This document shows, piece by piece, positions 7,673 to 16,455 of a stretch of DNA of 64,000 nt (positions are counted from its first letter, which is position 1; every line of letters starts with the position of its first letter). The translations under genes were made by a program, and so were the position numbers. The stretch comes from Taklimakanibacter albus. GTDB lineage: Bacteria > Pseudomonadota > Alphaproteobacteria > Rhizobiales > Aestuariivirgaceae. The stretch lies in the NCBI RefSeq assembly GCF_016595235.1, contig NZ_JAENHL010000003.1, positions 186,001 to 250,000 on the forward strand. The letters are read 5' to 3'. Below the pieces are notes generated by a model. It was not told the origin of the DNA. It did not search any database and saw only the letters and a program-made list of their open reading frames with translations.

Positions 7673-8404
7673 CTACCCGGCCGTGACGGGCAGCTTGCGC
7701 GCTTCGGTTTCGACACTCGCTTTGAGTGCCGGATCGAGCTTGAGGCGCGAGGCGAGCATCGCCAGATAGGCCTGCTCGGCCGGATCATCGGGATCGATGG
7801 CGAGCACGGAGGCGGCATAGATCTCGACCGCGCGCTCGACGCTGGTCGCGCCCCTCACCACCGCGTCGATATCGAGCGGCTTGCGCAATTCGTCGATGAC
7901 GAAGGCTTTCGCGTCATTGTCGAGCGCGAATTCGTCGAGCTTGTCGAAGATCGCCTTCTGCTCATTGGCATCGATATGGCCGTCCGCCTTGGCGGCGGCG
8001 ATCATGGCGCGCAGCAGGACGAGGCTCAGCTCGTTGCGCTCCTGCGGCGCCGAGGGCAGGAAGACGGTGCCTTCGGCCTGCGGCGTGATGTCCTTCATCG
8101 GCTGGCTGACCGGCGGGACCGTCGACTGGGCGCCCTTGGTCGCCTGGTAATTCTGCCAGGCCTTGTAAGCGAGGCCGCCCAGCACCGCGACGCCGCCGAC
8201 CTTCAGGGCACTGCCGGCAAGCTTCTTGCCGCCCTTCGAGCCGAGAAGGATCGAAACGAGGCCGCCCGCGGCGGCACCGCCGGCCAGACCCTTGAGCATG
8301 TCGGGAGAAAATCCCGACCCGCTCTTGGCCGGCGCATTCTGGCCCTGCTGCTGCTGGCCCTGGCCGCCCAGGAACTGTTCAAGAAGCTTTTGCGGATCGA
8401 ACAT
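7673..8404 (-). CDS. YebE-like (DUF533) TerB-domain membrane protein
   Basis: 243 residues. The N-terminal half is a Gln/Gly-rich linker and a Gly-rich hydrophobic stretch (GLAGGAAAGGLVSILLG and GGVAVLGGLAYKAW), the C-terminal half an all-helical TerB-like domain (LLRAMIAAAKADGHIDANEQKAIFDKL) with the acidic D-G-x-I-D-x-x-E motif of the family. This is the DUF533/YebE arrangement (PF04391). Tellurite resistance is a label inherited from TerB and is not implied; the role is unknown. The start at 8404 (MFDPQKLLEQ) matches relatives better than the frame's first start at 8419. A good intrinsic terminator follows. Confidence 0.85.
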   Translation of the reverse strand: MFDPQKLLEQFLGGQGQQQQGQNAPAKSGSGFSPDMLKGLAGGAAAGGLVSILLGSKGGKKLAGSALKVGGVAVLGGLAYKAWQNYQATKGAQSTVPPVSQPMKDITPQAEGTVFLPSAPQERNELSLVLLRAMIAAAKADGHIDANEQKAIFDKLDEFALDNDAKAFVIDELRKPLDIDAVVRGATSVERAVEIYAASVLAIDPDDPAEQAYLAMLASRLKLDPALKASVETEARKLPVTAG

Positions 8405-8490
8405 ATCTGCCCTTCTCAAGTCTAGCTCGCCAAATCCTCAGAAGGCGGGCAAAGACATGCCCCACCTTCCCAACTGATCGACACGACGCC

Positions 8491-9381
8491 ATGGCACCCG
8501 AAAAAACACAGCCTAACTGGATTGCCGCCGCGTCCGCGTCATTCGTCCTGATATGGGCAACCGGCTTCATCGTTGCAAGGCTGTCGGCCCCGCATGTCGA
8601 TCCTTTGACCTTTCTGGTGATCCGTTTCAGCATTGCCGGGCTGCTGCTCCTCCTCCTGGCGCTCGCCTTCAAAGCGCGCTGGCCCGGCCGTACCGCCGCG
8701 TCACATGCCTTCATCGCCGGAACCCTGCTCCATGGCGGCTATCTGGGTGCCTGCTATTGGGCGGTGGCGCACGGGCTTCCGGCCGGCATCGCTGCCTTGA
8801 TCGCCGGCCTGCAGCCGATCTTCACCGCCCTCCTGGCTGGCCGCCTGCTCGGTGAACGCATCACCTTGCGCCATTGGCTAGGCCTCGCGGTCGCGCTTGG
8901 CGGTGTCGCCCTGGTGCTGGCGCCCAAGCTCGATGTCTCGGTGGTCGACGGCATCACACCCGCCACCATCCTCGCCATGACTCTCGGTGCTTTGTCGATG
9001 ACGCTCGGGAGCATCTATCAGAAGCGCTACGTCACCCGGATCGATCTTCTTGCCGGCACGGCCTGGCAATATGCCGGCGGCTTCATCGTGGTTCTCATCG
9101 GTGCGCTCGCCACCGAAAATTTCCGCTTCGATGCGACGACCGATGCGTGGATCGCGCTCGCCTGGTCGGTGATCGTGCTGTCGATCGGCGCCATATTGCT
9201 TCTGATGCTGCTCATCAAGCACGGCGATGTCTCGAAAGTCTCGGCGCTCATCTTCCTGGTGCCGGGCGTCGCCGCGGTGATGGCCTGGCTCCTGTTCGAT
9301 GAGACATTGACGCTGATCCAGATCCTCGGGATGGTCGTCTGCGCGGTGGGGGTTCTGCTGGTTACGCGAGGGAGAAAATGA
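8491..9381 (+). CDS. EamA/DMT family transporter
   Basis: 296 residues with ten predicted membrane helices in two EamA repeats (PF00892), typical of drug/metabolite exporters such as RhaT or YedA. The first repeat ends with GLQPIFTALLAGRLLGERITLRHWLGL and the second with LVPGVAAVMAWLLFDETLT, the usual family blocks. Substrate unknown; many relatives export amino acids. It overlaps the downstream oxidoreductase gene by ATGA, so it heads a three-gene operon with that and the ACT-domain protein. Confidence 0.88.
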   Translation: MAPEKTQPNWIAAASASFVLIWATGFIVARLSAPHVDPLTFLVIRFSIAGLLLLLLALAFKARWPGRTAASHAFIAGTLLHGGYLGACYWAVAHGLPAGIAALIAGLQPIFTALLAGRLLGERITLRHWLGLAVALGGVALVLAPKLDVSVVDGITPATILAMTLGALSMTLGSIYQKRYVTRIDLLAGTAWQYAGGFIVVLIGALATENFRFDATTDAWIALAWSVIVLSIGAILLLMLLIKHGDVSKVSALIFLVPGVAAVMAWLLFDETLTLIQILGMVVCAVGVLLVTRGRK

Positions 9382-10349
9382 GAGCGGTATTGTGCAAGGC
9401 CCTCGGCGGGCCGGAGAGCTTGAGCATCGAGGAGATCGCCGCGCCTGAACCCCAAGCGGACGAGGTCGTGGTGAAGGTCACGGCGGTCGGCCTCAATTTC
9501 TTCGATACGCTGATCATCCAGGGCAAATATCAGATCAAGCCTCCGCTGCCTTTTTCGCCGGGCGGTGAGGTTGCCGGCGTCGTCACGAAGACCGGCCCTG
9601 ACGTGCAGAGTCTCAAGGCAGGTGACCGGGTGATGGGTTATGTCGGCCATGGCGGTGCGCGTGAGGAGATCGCGGTGGCGGCGCGCAAGCTGGCGTTGAT
9701 TCCGAAGGGACTGAGTAATGAGGCGGCGGCCGGCCTCTCCATCACCTATGGCACGACCTTGCATGCGCTGAAGGATCGCGCAGCCTTGCAAAAGGGTGAG
9801 ACGCTGGCGGTGCTCGGCGCCTCGGGCGGTGTCGGCCAGGCAGCGATCGAGATCGGCAAATTGATGGGCGCGGACGTGATCGCCTGCGCCTCCTCCGATG
9901 ACAAGCTCAGTTTCTGCCGTGACCTCGGCGCCGATCACCTGGTGAATTACGCGACGCGGAACCTGAAGGAAGCGCTGAAGGAACTCAAGCCGGGCGGCGT
10001 CGATGTCGTCTATGATCCGGTGGGTGGCGAATTCAGCGAGCTTGGCGTCAGAGCGCTCGCCTGGAACGGCCGTCATCTCGTCGTTGGCTTCGCGCAGGGC
10101 GACATCCCGAAGCTGCCGCTCAATCTGGTGCTGCTCAAGAGCGCCAATATCCAGGGTGTCTTCTGGGGCGCTCATATCGACCGCGAGCCGGACAAACATC
10201 GCGCCAATATGGAGCAACTCGTCGCCTGGGCGGCGCATGGCCGGCTCACGCCGCATATCCACGCCACTTATCGCTTCGACGAAATCGCCATGGCGCTCGG
10301 CGCGATCGCGCGACGCGAGGTGAAGGGCAAAGCCATCCTGGTACGGTGA
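9378..10349 (+). CDS. NADPH:quinone oxidoreductase (zinc-independent MDR)
   Basis: 323 residues of the medium-chain dehydrogenase/reductase superfamily without the structural or catalytic zinc ligands, closest to the QOR/zeta-crystallin branch. The N-terminal GroES-like domain has GLNFFDTLIIQGKYQIKP and the Rossmann domain has GASGGVGQAAIEIGKL. It probably reduces quinones or alpha,beta-unsaturated carbonyl compounds with NADPH in the cytoplasm. Start ATG overlaps the stop of the EamA gene, and its own stop is followed within a few bases by the ACT-domain gene. Confidence 0.88.
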   Translation: MRAVLCKALGGPESLSIEEIAAPEPQADEVVVKVTAVGLNFFDTLIIQGKYQIKPPLPFSPGGEVAGVVTKTGPDVQSLKAGDRVMGYVGHGGAREEIAVAARKLALIPKGLSNEAAAGLSITYGTTLHALKDRAALQKGETLAVLGASGGVGQAAIEIGKLMGADVIACASSDDKLSFCRDLGADHLVNYATRNLKEALKELKPGGVDVVYDPVGGEFSELGVRALAWNGRHLVVGFAQGDIPKLPLNLVLLKSANIQGVFWGAHIDREPDKHRANMEQLVAWAAHGRLTPHIHATYRFDEIAMALGAIARREVKGKAILVR

Positions 10350-10360
10350 GGAACGAAGAG

Positions 10361-10768
10361 ATGCCGGACGTCATCCGCGACACGCAAGCCATGCTGGCCA
10401 ATATGACGCCAGTGCTCAAGGATGGCGAGTTCGTCTTCTGTGCGACGACGGATGCCGATGTCATCGCCCGCGCGCTGCCGCTGGCGCTCGGCTCGTTCAA
10501 GGAAGAGGAAGCTGTGACGCTGATCCTCGGGCGCGCCGAGGCGGCGACGCTCGGCTTTGCCGCGGCGATGCCGATGCGGCGCATCGTGCTCGAAGTGTTT
10601 TCGAGCCTCGACGGCGTCGGGCTGACGGCCGCGGTCGCCGGCGCGCTCGCAGCCGCTGGCATTCCCTGCAACATGGTCGCCGCCTTCCATCACGACCATG
10701 TTTTCGTGCCGGCAGACATGGCGGAACGTGCGTTGGCCGTGCTGCGCGACGTGCAGAAGCGTAGCTGA
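10361..10768 (+). CDS. ACT domain-containing protein (DUF2241-like)
   Basis: 135 residues containing two ACT-like halves: FVFCATTDADVIARALPLALGSFKEEEAVTLI and a second half with LEVFSSLDGVGLTAAVAGALAAAGIPCNMVAAFHHDHVFVP, the conserved DUF2241/ACT_7 sequence. Members are small stand-alone ligand-binding proteins of unknown function, possibly sensing amino acids. The ATG at 10361 has GAGGA eight bases upstream; a GTG at 10346 overlapping the previous stop is the alternative. Last gene of the operon beginning with the EamA transporter. Confidence 0.8.
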   Translation: MPDVIRDTQAMLANMTPVLKDGEFVFCATTDADVIARALPLALGSFKEEEAVTLILGRAEAATLGFAAAMPMRRIVLEVFSSLDGVGLTAAVAGALAAAGIPCNMVAAFHHDHVFVPADMAERALAVLRDVQKRS

Positions 10769-10771
10769 GCC

Positions 10772-11122
10772 TCAGTCGGCGGGGGTGTCGCCGTGCTTGA
10801 GGCGCTCGAGCGTCGCGCGCGCCCGGTCGTAGTGGACGGGCTTCAGATGAGCGCGGATCATGCCGATGGCGGCCAACAGCACCGCCATGTCGTCGGTGAA
10901 ACCCAAGCCCAGCACGAAGTCGGGAATGGCGTCGATCGGCATCACGAAATAAGCCAGCGCGCCGAACAGAATGCCCTTGGCCTTGAGCGGCGTGGCGCGG
11001 TCGAAGGCGCAATAATAGGCGGCGACCGCATCCTCGGCGAAAGGAATCGAAGCCGCGACCTTGCCGAGCTTCGGCCAGAAGCCGGAACGCACCGTCTGTT
11101 CATTGCTACGGGTCAAGACCAT
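10772..11122 (-). CDS. YkvA family protein (DUF1232)
   Basis: 116 residues with the DUF1232 core VMPIDAIPDFVLGLGFTDDMAVL, one or two hydrophobic helices (about residues 47-95) and a charged tail. Family members are small membrane-associated proteins with no assigned function. The ATG at 11122 has a GAGGGGGG run upstream; the frame continues to 11185 but without support. It lies downstream of the HIG1-domain gene on the same strand with an 88-base gap and may be read through from the mcd operon. Confidence 0.85.
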   Translation of the reverse strand: MVLTRSNEQTVRSGFWPKLGKVAASIPFAEDAVAAYYCAFDRATPLKAKGILFGALAYFVMPIDAIPDFVLGLGFTDDMAVLLAAIGMIRAHLKPVHYDRARATLERLKHGDTPAD

Positions 11123-11210
11123 GGGAGAACCCCCCTCACTGCCTAAATCGCGCGTGGATATGGGTAGGGAAGTGGAGATTTTCAAGTCTGGAGAGGGAGA
11201 AGAACCCGGA

Positions 11211-11399
11211 CTACCGCCCGGCGAACCAGATCGCGCCCATGATGATGATGATCGCGACGAATTGCAGGATCACGCGCCAGCGCATGAATTTCTGCGAGAC
11301 GTTGCCGGGACCACCGCGCATCATGTTCCACAGGCCGAGGCACAGAACAATGAAGACGGCGCCGATGGAGATGGGGACGAGATAGTCGAAGATATTCAT
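11211..11399 (-). CDS. HIG1-domain twin-transmembrane protein
   Basis: 62 residues with two membrane helices (VPISIGAVFIVLCLGLWNMM and LQFVAIIIIMGAIWFAG) separated by a short polar loop, the HIG_1_N (hypoxia-induced) arrangement found as a single small protein in alphaproteobacteria and in mitochondrial respiratory supercomplex factors. The loop motif MRGGPGNVSQKFMRWRVILQF is characteristic. ATG overlaps the SDR stop in ATGA, so it is translationally coupled and is the third gene of the mcd operon. A role in respiratory complexes is inference from the eukaryotic family. Confidence 0.8.
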   Translation of the reverse strand: MNIFDYLVPISIGAVFIVLCLGLWNMMRGGPGNVSQKFMRWRVILQFVAIIIIMGAIWFAGR

Positions 11400-12232
11400 T
11401 GGTCGGATGCCTTATCGAGAAGCCGGTCCAGCGCCGGCGGTGGCAACAGCCGCCTGGCCCAGGCCATGACATAAGTCGGCACTGTCACATAATAGCGCCG
11501 TTTCGGCTTGCGGCTTTCCAGCGCATGGAGCAGCTTCAAGGCCACCGCCTCGGGCGGCAATTTGAAGCGCTTGGCGCCGCCGCCATTCAGCCTTTGGCGC
11601 TGTTTCACATAGGCTTCGCGGTAATGCGACATCGTCTCGTCGACATTGCGGTCGAAGGCGGCCATGGCATGTTCGACGAAACGTGTGGCAATTGGCCCCG
11701 GCTCGATCAGCGACACATGGATATTGGTGCCCTGGAGCTCCAGCCGCAGCGTATCCGACATCGCCTCGATGGCGAATTTCGTGGCGCAATAGGCGCCGCG
11801 CCATTTCATCGCGGTCAGTCCGAGGACGGAGGAATTATTGACGATCCGGCCGCCGCCATTGGCGCGCATCAGCTTCAGGCAATCGCGCGTCAGCTCATGC
11901 CAGCCGAAGACATTGGCCTCGAACTGGGCGGTCAGCGCGGCGCGCGAAATATCCTCGAGCGCGCCGGGCTGGCCATAAGCGCCATTGTTGAAAAGGCCGT
12001 AGAGCTTGCCCCGGCTGAGTTCGGCCACCTCGGCCACGCATTCGGAAATGGTGATCGGATCGGTATAATCGAGGCGGAACGTCTCGAAGCCCTCGCTTTC
12101 GAGGCGGATGAGATCGGCATCCTTGCGCACGGTGGCGAAGACGCGGAAGCCTTTCTCCTTCAGGAGCTTCGCCGAGGCGTAGCCTATGCCGGAGGAGCAG
12201 CCGGTGATGAGGACGGTGCGGTTGTCGCTCAA
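11396..12232 (-). CDS. Short-chain dehydrogenase/reductase family oxidoreductase
   Basis: 278 residues of the classical SDR fold: cofactor motif TGCSSGIGYASA near the N terminus, NNSSVLG with the catalytic Ser, and YCATK with catalytic Tyr and Lys. The absence of a basic residue set for NADP is not clear enough to decide the cofactor. The open frame runs far upstream into mcd, but the real start is very probably the TTG at 12232, whose TTGA overlaps the mcd stop codon; the residues after it (SDNRTVLITG) are exactly the family N terminus, and GAGGGC lies upstream. Substrate unknown; many relatives act on lipids or steroids. Confidence 0.82.
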   Translation of the reverse strand: MSDNRTVLITGCSSGIGYASAKLLKEKGFRVFATVRKDADLIRLESEGFETFRLDYTDPITISECVAEVAELSRGKLYGLFNNGAYGQPGALEDISRAALTAQFEANVFGWHELTRDCLKLMRANGGGRIVNNSSVLGLTAMKWRGAYCATKFAIEAMSDTLRLELQGTNIHVSLIEPGPIATRFVEHAMAAFDRNVDETMSHYREAYVKQRQRLNGGGAKRFKLPPEAVALKLLHALESRKPKRRYYVTVPTYVMAWARRLLPPPALDRLLDKASDQ

Positions 12233-13917
12233 TTGCCGCCCTCGAGCAGACGCCTGGCGATGACCTGTGCCTGGATCTCGGCGGCGCCCTCGAAAATGTT
12301 GAGGATGCGCGCGTCGCAGAGAATGCGCGAGATCTGATATTCGAGCGCAAAGCCGTTGCCGCCATGAATCTGCAGCGCATTGTCGGCGCATGACCAGGCG
12401 ACGCGGGCGCCGAGAAGCTTCGCCATGCCGGCTTCGAGATCGCAACGCCGCCCGGCATCCTTCTCGCGCGCCGAATGATAGACGAGCTGGCGCGTCGCCA
12501 TGATCTCGGCGGCCATCAAAGCGAGCTTGTCGGCGATGCGCGGGAAGGCGACGATCGGTTTGCCGAACTGGATGCGGCCCATGGCATAGTCGAGGCCGAC
12601 ATCGAGGGCGTTCTGCGCCACGCCCAAAGCGCGCGCCGCCGTCTGGATGCGGGCCGATTCGAAGGTCTGCATCAATTGCTTGAAGCCCTGGCCTTCGGCG
12701 CCGCCCAGAAGATTGTCGGCCTTCACCTCGAAATCCTCAAAGCGGATCTCATATTCCTTCATGCCGCGATAGCCGAGCACTTCGATCTCGCCGCCCGACA
12801 TGCCTTTGGCCGGGAAGGGATCGGCATCGCTGCCGCGCGGCTTCTCGGCGATGAACATCGACAGGCCCTTATAACCGGGCTCGTCCGGATTGGTGCGGGC
12901 GAGCAGCGTCATGATGTCGGCGCGCACCGGATGGGTGATCCAGGTCTTGTTGCCGGTCACCTTGTAGACATCACCATCCTTGACCGCGCGGGTGCGCAGG
13001 CTGCCGAGATCGGAGCCGGTATTGGGCTCGGTGAAGACGGCGGTGGGCAGGATCTCGCCCGACGCGATGCGCGGCAGCCAGGTCTCCTTCTGCGCCTCCG
13101 TGCCGCCGCCCAGAATGAGCTCGCAGGCGATCTCGGCGCGGGTGCCGAGCGAGCCGACGGTGATCCAGCCGCGCGACAATTCCTCCGAGACGACGCACAT
13201 GGATTCCTTGCCGAGGCCCAGCCCGCCATATTGCTCGGGCAGCGTCAGCGCGAAGACGCCGAGACCCGCCAATTCCTCGACGATCTCCATCGGCACATAG
13301 GCGTTGGCCCGATGCCATTCATGCGCCTTGGGCTTCACCTTGTCCTCGACGAAGCGGCGCATGCTGCTGCGCATCTCCTCCATCGTGTCGTCGAGGCCGC
13401 AATCGCCGAAAGTCGAGGCGCCCTCGGCCGCCATCATCAGCTCGACCAGGCGGGCGCGGGCCGGCGCCGTATTGCCGGCGGTCATCAAGGCCTGGACGGC
13501 CCGGTTGTCGAGCTGGCTGAGATCGGTCCGGCTGAGGCCCAGATCGGAGAGCCTGGCGAATTCCGTCTGGTTCATCGGAATGCCGCCGGCGATCTGGTTG
13601 AGATATTCCCCGGCGGCGATCTGGACCAAAAGCTGCTCCATCTCGCCGAATTTCTGCCCCTGGGTGAGGCGTTCGGCATAGGCGGTGAGCTCGCGCAGCA
13701 CCGCGTCATAGGTGGCGAGCCAGGCGAGGCCATGGACGGCATGCTGCTCGCGGTCGATCAGATGGGAGGAAAGCTTGCGCTCGGCGGTCACCCGGGCCTG
13801 GACGCGGGATCGGGCCTGAGCGTAGAGGGCGCCGACGGCGCCATGGGCCTCGGCCAGAAGGCCGGGAAGATCAGCGAGAACCGGGGTTCCATGGGCAATT
13901 TCGGCGACAGCAACCAT
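12229..13917 (-). CDS. mcd: (2S)-methylsuccinyl-CoA dehydrogenase
   Basis: FAD enzyme oxidising (2S)-methylsuccinyl-CoA to mesaconyl-CoA in the ethylmalonyl-CoA pathway. At 562 residues it is far longer than a normal acyl-CoA dehydrogenase (about 380): residues 1-170 are an extra helical domain, then a complete acyl-CoA dehydrogenase follows with LPEQYGGLGLG, FTEPNTGSDLGSLRT, VTGNKTWITH, GRIQFGKPI and ALQIHGGNGFALEYQISRILCDARILNIFEGAAEI. That N-terminal extension is a hallmark of Mcd, and ccr and ecm nearby support the assignment. GGAG precedes the ATG by eight bases. Head of a minus-strand operon with the SDR and HIG1 genes. Confidence 0.88.
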   Translation of the reverse strand: MVAVAEIAHGTPVLADLPGLLAEAHGAVGALYAQARSRVQARVTAERKLSSHLIDREQHAVHGLAWLATYDAVLRELTAYAERLTQGQKFGEMEQLLVQIAAGEYLNQIAGGIPMNQTEFARLSDLGLSRTDLSQLDNRAVQALMTAGNTAPARARLVELMMAAEGASTFGDCGLDDTMEEMRSSMRRFVEDKVKPKAHEWHRANAYVPMEIVEELAGLGVFALTLPEQYGGLGLGKESMCVVSEELSRGWITVGSLGTRAEIACELILGGGTEAQKETWLPRIASGEILPTAVFTEPNTGSDLGSLRTRAVKDGDVYKVTGNKTWITHPVRADIMTLLARTNPDEPGYKGLSMFIAEKPRGSDADPFPAKGMSGGEIEVLGYRGMKEYEIRFEDFEVKADNLLGGAEGQGFKQLMQTFESARIQTAARALGVAQNALDVGLDYAMGRIQFGKPIVAFPRIADKLALMAAEIMATRQLVYHSAREKDAGRRCDLEAGMAKLLGARVAWSCADNALQIHGGNGFALEYQISRILCDARILNIFEGAAEIQAQVIARRLLEGGN

Positions 13918-13956
13918 TCAGCAAGCTCCAAACGCTATGAATACTGCGTTACATGA

Positions 13957-13972
13957 GCGCAAATAGTTGCGC
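13957..13972. promoter_or_regulatory. GCGCAA-N4-TTGCGC palindrome upstream of mcd
   Basis: A perfect six-base inverted repeat, GCGCAA (13957-13962) and TTGCGC (13967-13972), sits 40 bases before the mcd start. On the coding strand the region reads ATTGCGCAAC then TATTTGCGCTC, two TTGCGC units in the same direction. It resembles the GCAA/TTGC elements before ccr, so a common regulator is possible, but no experiment or alignment backs this. Confidence 0.35.
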
Positions 13973-14161
13973 AATCTGACGAATTGGCTAAGGGCTGATC
14001 GCCCAAATCCGGTCAGATTGTTCAAGCAGTTAAGGCGCGAAAACGAGTCCGGTGCTCGGATTCTCCGGCTTTTGGGATGTTTCGATTGATCTCCGTGGGG
14101 TCTTGGCGAAAAGGCTGCTTCTTTTCGGGACAGAGCGGGTGGTGGGAATGAGGATTCTGAC

Positions 14162-14686
14162 ATGAATTTCAAGCCTTTGGCATGGGCTCTCGCTTTGGCG
14201 CCTTTCGCGCTTCTGACCGGGCTGGCGCCCGCTCTGGCCCAGACGCCGGAGCCCACCGAGCTTGGCAAGTTCGGTGACTGGGCCGCCTATACCTACAAGG
14301 CCCAGGGCGGCAAGGTCTGCTATATCTCCTCGCAGCCCAAGACCCAGACGCCCAAGAACGTCAAGCGCGACCCGGCCTTCCTGCTGGTCACCCATCGGCC
14401 GGGCCAGAGTGTCCGCAACGAGGTGTCGACCATCATCGGCTATCCCTTCAAGAAGGACACCCCCGTCCAGCTCACCATCGATACCCAGGATTATGAGCTT
14501 TTTGCCAATGGCGACGGCGCCTGGGCCGACACGACCGCCAAGGACAAGGAGATCGTGACGGCGATGAAAAAGGGCCAGAAGCTCTCGATCAAGGGGGCTT
14601 CCTGGCGCGGCACCGAGACGATCGATGCCTATTCGCTGAAGGGCCTCGCCCAGGCGCTCGCCAAGATCGACGCCGCCTGTAAGTAG
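14162..14686 (+). CDS. Invasion-associated locus B (IalB) family exported protein
   Basis: 174 residues with a clear Sec signal peptide ([26 protein letters not shown], cleavage after ALA) and the IalB domain (PF06776): [26 protein letters not shown] and later [25 protein letters not shown]. Two Cys in the mature part could pair. The name comes from Bartonella erythrocyte invasion, but the family is general in Hyphomicrobiales and periplasmic; the biochemical role is unknown. It sits just upstream of rlmN, a conserved order in this group. Confidence 0.88.
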   Translation: MNFKPLAWALALAPFALLTGLAPALAQTPEPTELGKFGDWAAYTYKAQGGKVCYISSQPKTQTPKNVKRDPAFLLVTHRPGQSVRNEVSTIIGYPFKKDTPVQLTIDTQDYELFANGDGAWADTTAKDKEIVTAMKKGQKLSIKGASWRGTETIDAYSLKGLAQALAKIDAACK

Positions 14687-14792
14687 GCCTTCGGCCGGAG
14701 GTGCCGAGCTCCTATATTCGGCTGGATTTCAGTTTCACGCGCTTCCCGGCCACTTTGGCGGGAGGCGCGCTCTATGTTATGAGACCATCATT

Positions 14793-16001
14793 ATGACCGC
14801 CGTGACCCTCGATATCGCACATAGACAGCGCCCCGAAGCTGCGAATCCCGGCCCCGCCAAGGAACCGCTGATCGGGCTGACGCGCGACGAGTTGACCCAC
14901 GTACTGGCCAAAGCCGGCGTGCCAGAGAAGCAGCGGCGCATGCGCATGCGCCAGCTGTGGAGCTGGCTCTATCATCGCGGCGCCACTTCCTTCGCCCAGA
15001 TGAGCGACATCTCGAAGGATCTGCGCCAGAAGCTCGACGAGGTCTTCGTGATCGAGCGGCTCGAAGTGGTAACCGAGCAGATTTCCAGCGACGGCACGCG
15101 CAAATGGCTGCTCAAGCTGCCGCGCGACGAGCGTGGCCAGCGCCATGAAGTCGAGATGGTCTATATCCCCGAGGAAGACCGCGGCACTTTATGTATCTCG
15201 AGCCAGGTCGGCTGCACGCTGACCTGCACCTTCTGTCACACCGGCACCCAGAAGCTGGTGCGCAACCTCAGCGCCGCCGAGATCGTCGGCCAGGTGCTCA
15301 TCGCGCGCGACCGGCTGGAGGAGTGGCCGCATCAGCTCAGCGCCAATCCGACGCCGCCGATCGGCGGGCGTTATGTCACCAATGTCGTGCTCATGGGCAT
15401 GGGTGAGCCGCTCTATAATTTCGACAATGTGAAGAACGCGATGGAGATCGTCTCCGACGGCGAAGGCATCTCGCTGTCGAAGCGGCGCATCACGCTGTCG
15501 ACCTCAGGCGTCGTGCCGGAGATCGTGCGCGCCGGCGCCGAGATCGGCACCATGCTCGCCATCTCGTTGCACGGCACGACGGATGAGATCCGCAACAAGC
15601 TCGTGCCGCTCAACAAGAAATATCCGATCAGCGAATTGCTCGACGCGTGCCGCTCTTATCCGGGGCTCTCCAATGCGCGCCGCATCACCTTCGAATATGT
15701 GATGCTCAAAGACGTCAACGACACGCTTGACGATGCCAAACGGCTGGTGAAATTGCTGAAGGGCATTCCGGCCAAGGTCAATCTCATCCCGTTCAATCCG
15801 TGGCCCGGCACGCAGTATGAGTGCTCGGACTGGGATACGATCGAGCGCTTCGCCGAAGTCTTGAACCGCGCCGGCTATGCCTCGCCGGTCAGGACGCCGC
15901 GCGGCCGTGACATCATGGCGGCCTGCGGCCAGCTGAAATCGGAAAGCCAGCGCCTCAAGGCCAAGGAGCGCATCGCGATGGACGCTGCGGCCTCCGCCTG
16001 A
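14793..16001 (+). CDS. rlmN: 23S rRNA A2503 / tRNA A37 C2-methyltransferase (radical SAM)
   Basis: 402 residues. Dual-specificity RlmN methylates C2 of A2503 in 23S rRNA and of A37 in several tRNAs using a radical SAM mechanism. The cluster-binding C-x-x-x-C-x-x-C is at about residues 141-148 (CTLTCTFC). The N-terminal helix-hairpin accessory domain has [13 protein letters not shown], and [13 protein letters not shown] and [21 protein letters not shown] are conserved blocks. The second catalytic Cys is in the C-terminal [11 protein letters not shown], where RlmN carries it. Probably transcribed with or just after ialB. Confidence 0.97.
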   Translation: MTAVTLDIAHRQRPEAANPGPAKEPLIGLTRDELTHVLAKAGVPEKQRRMRMRQLWSWLYHRGATSFAQMSDISKDLRQKLDEVFVIERLEVVTEQISSDGTRKWLLKLPRDERGQRHEVEMVYIPEEDRGTLCISSQVGCTLTCTFCHTGTQKLVRNLSAAEIVGQVLIARDRLEEWPHQLSANPTPPIGGRYVTNVVLMGMGEPLYNFDNVKNAMEIVSDGEGISLSKRRITLSTSGVVPEIVRAGAEIGTMLAISLHGTTDEIRNKLVPLNKKYPISELLDACRSYPGLSNARRITFEYVMLKDVNDTLDDAKRLVKLLKGIPAKVNLIPFNPWPGTQYECSDWDTIERFAEVLNRAGYASPVRTPRGRDIMAACGQLKSESQRLKAKERIAMDAAASA

Positions 16002-16023
16002 TGCAGCTCTGGGCGTTCATTCG

Positions 16024-16455
16024 ATGATCGCCCATATTGCCAAGCGTTTTGCTCTTATCGCATTGGGCTATGTGACGGCAACGGTGGTGAGCGCTCTACC
16101 GGTCTGGCAGGTCACTTTAGTCACCGGACCCACCTCGTATTATTGGACTGAGCGGGGCGAACTCGTTGGTCCTGAATACACGGCTCTTATGCTCACGATC
16201 ACGGGTATGTTCTTCTTTTCTCTTGTACCGACCCTGATCCTTATCTCCACAGCCGAGATATTCAGCTGGCGACGCTTATGGGTTTATCTTGTCGGTTGGG
16301 TATTGATCTTCGCTGCGCTCACGCTTTCAGATTTGCTCCCTCTCTCGCCTGCTGCAAAGATGACTGCGAACCTATCGGCCTTGCTGGGTGGCTTCATCTA
16401 CTGGGTCATCGCAGGTCGCCATGCGGGTAGACCGATTGAGGTCGTCTCACCATGA
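16024..16455 (+). CDS. Small polytopic membrane protein, tandem paralogue 1
   Basis: 143 residues with four hydrophobic segments. It begins MIAHIAKRFALIALGY and is clearly paralogous to the next gene (MIAQIAKRIAFVVLGY); both share an AEIFSWRRLW / TEIFAWRALW block in the middle and IYWVIAGRHAGR / VYWAIAGQRAGF at the end. Its codon use is visibly more AT-rich than that of its neighbours, so one copy may have been acquired or be under weaker selection. It overlaps the second copy by ATGA. Family not recognised. Confidence 0.7.
   Translation: MIAHIAKRFALIALGYVTATVVSALPVWQVTLVTGPTSYYWTERGELVGPEYTALMLTITGMFFFSLVPTLILISTAEIFSWRRLWVYLVGWVLIFAALTLSDLLPLSPAAKMTANLSALLGGFIYWVIAGRHAGRPIEVVSP

Noticed and set aside
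7673-8404. Tellurite resistance function for the TerB-like protein
   Set aside because: The fold is DUF533/YebE-like; no ter operon genes are present, so the resistance label is not supported.
12475-13956. A 493-codon plus-strand open frame opposite mcd
   Set aside because: It is antisense to a convincing methylsuccinyl-CoA dehydrogenase; GC-rich third positions keep it open.
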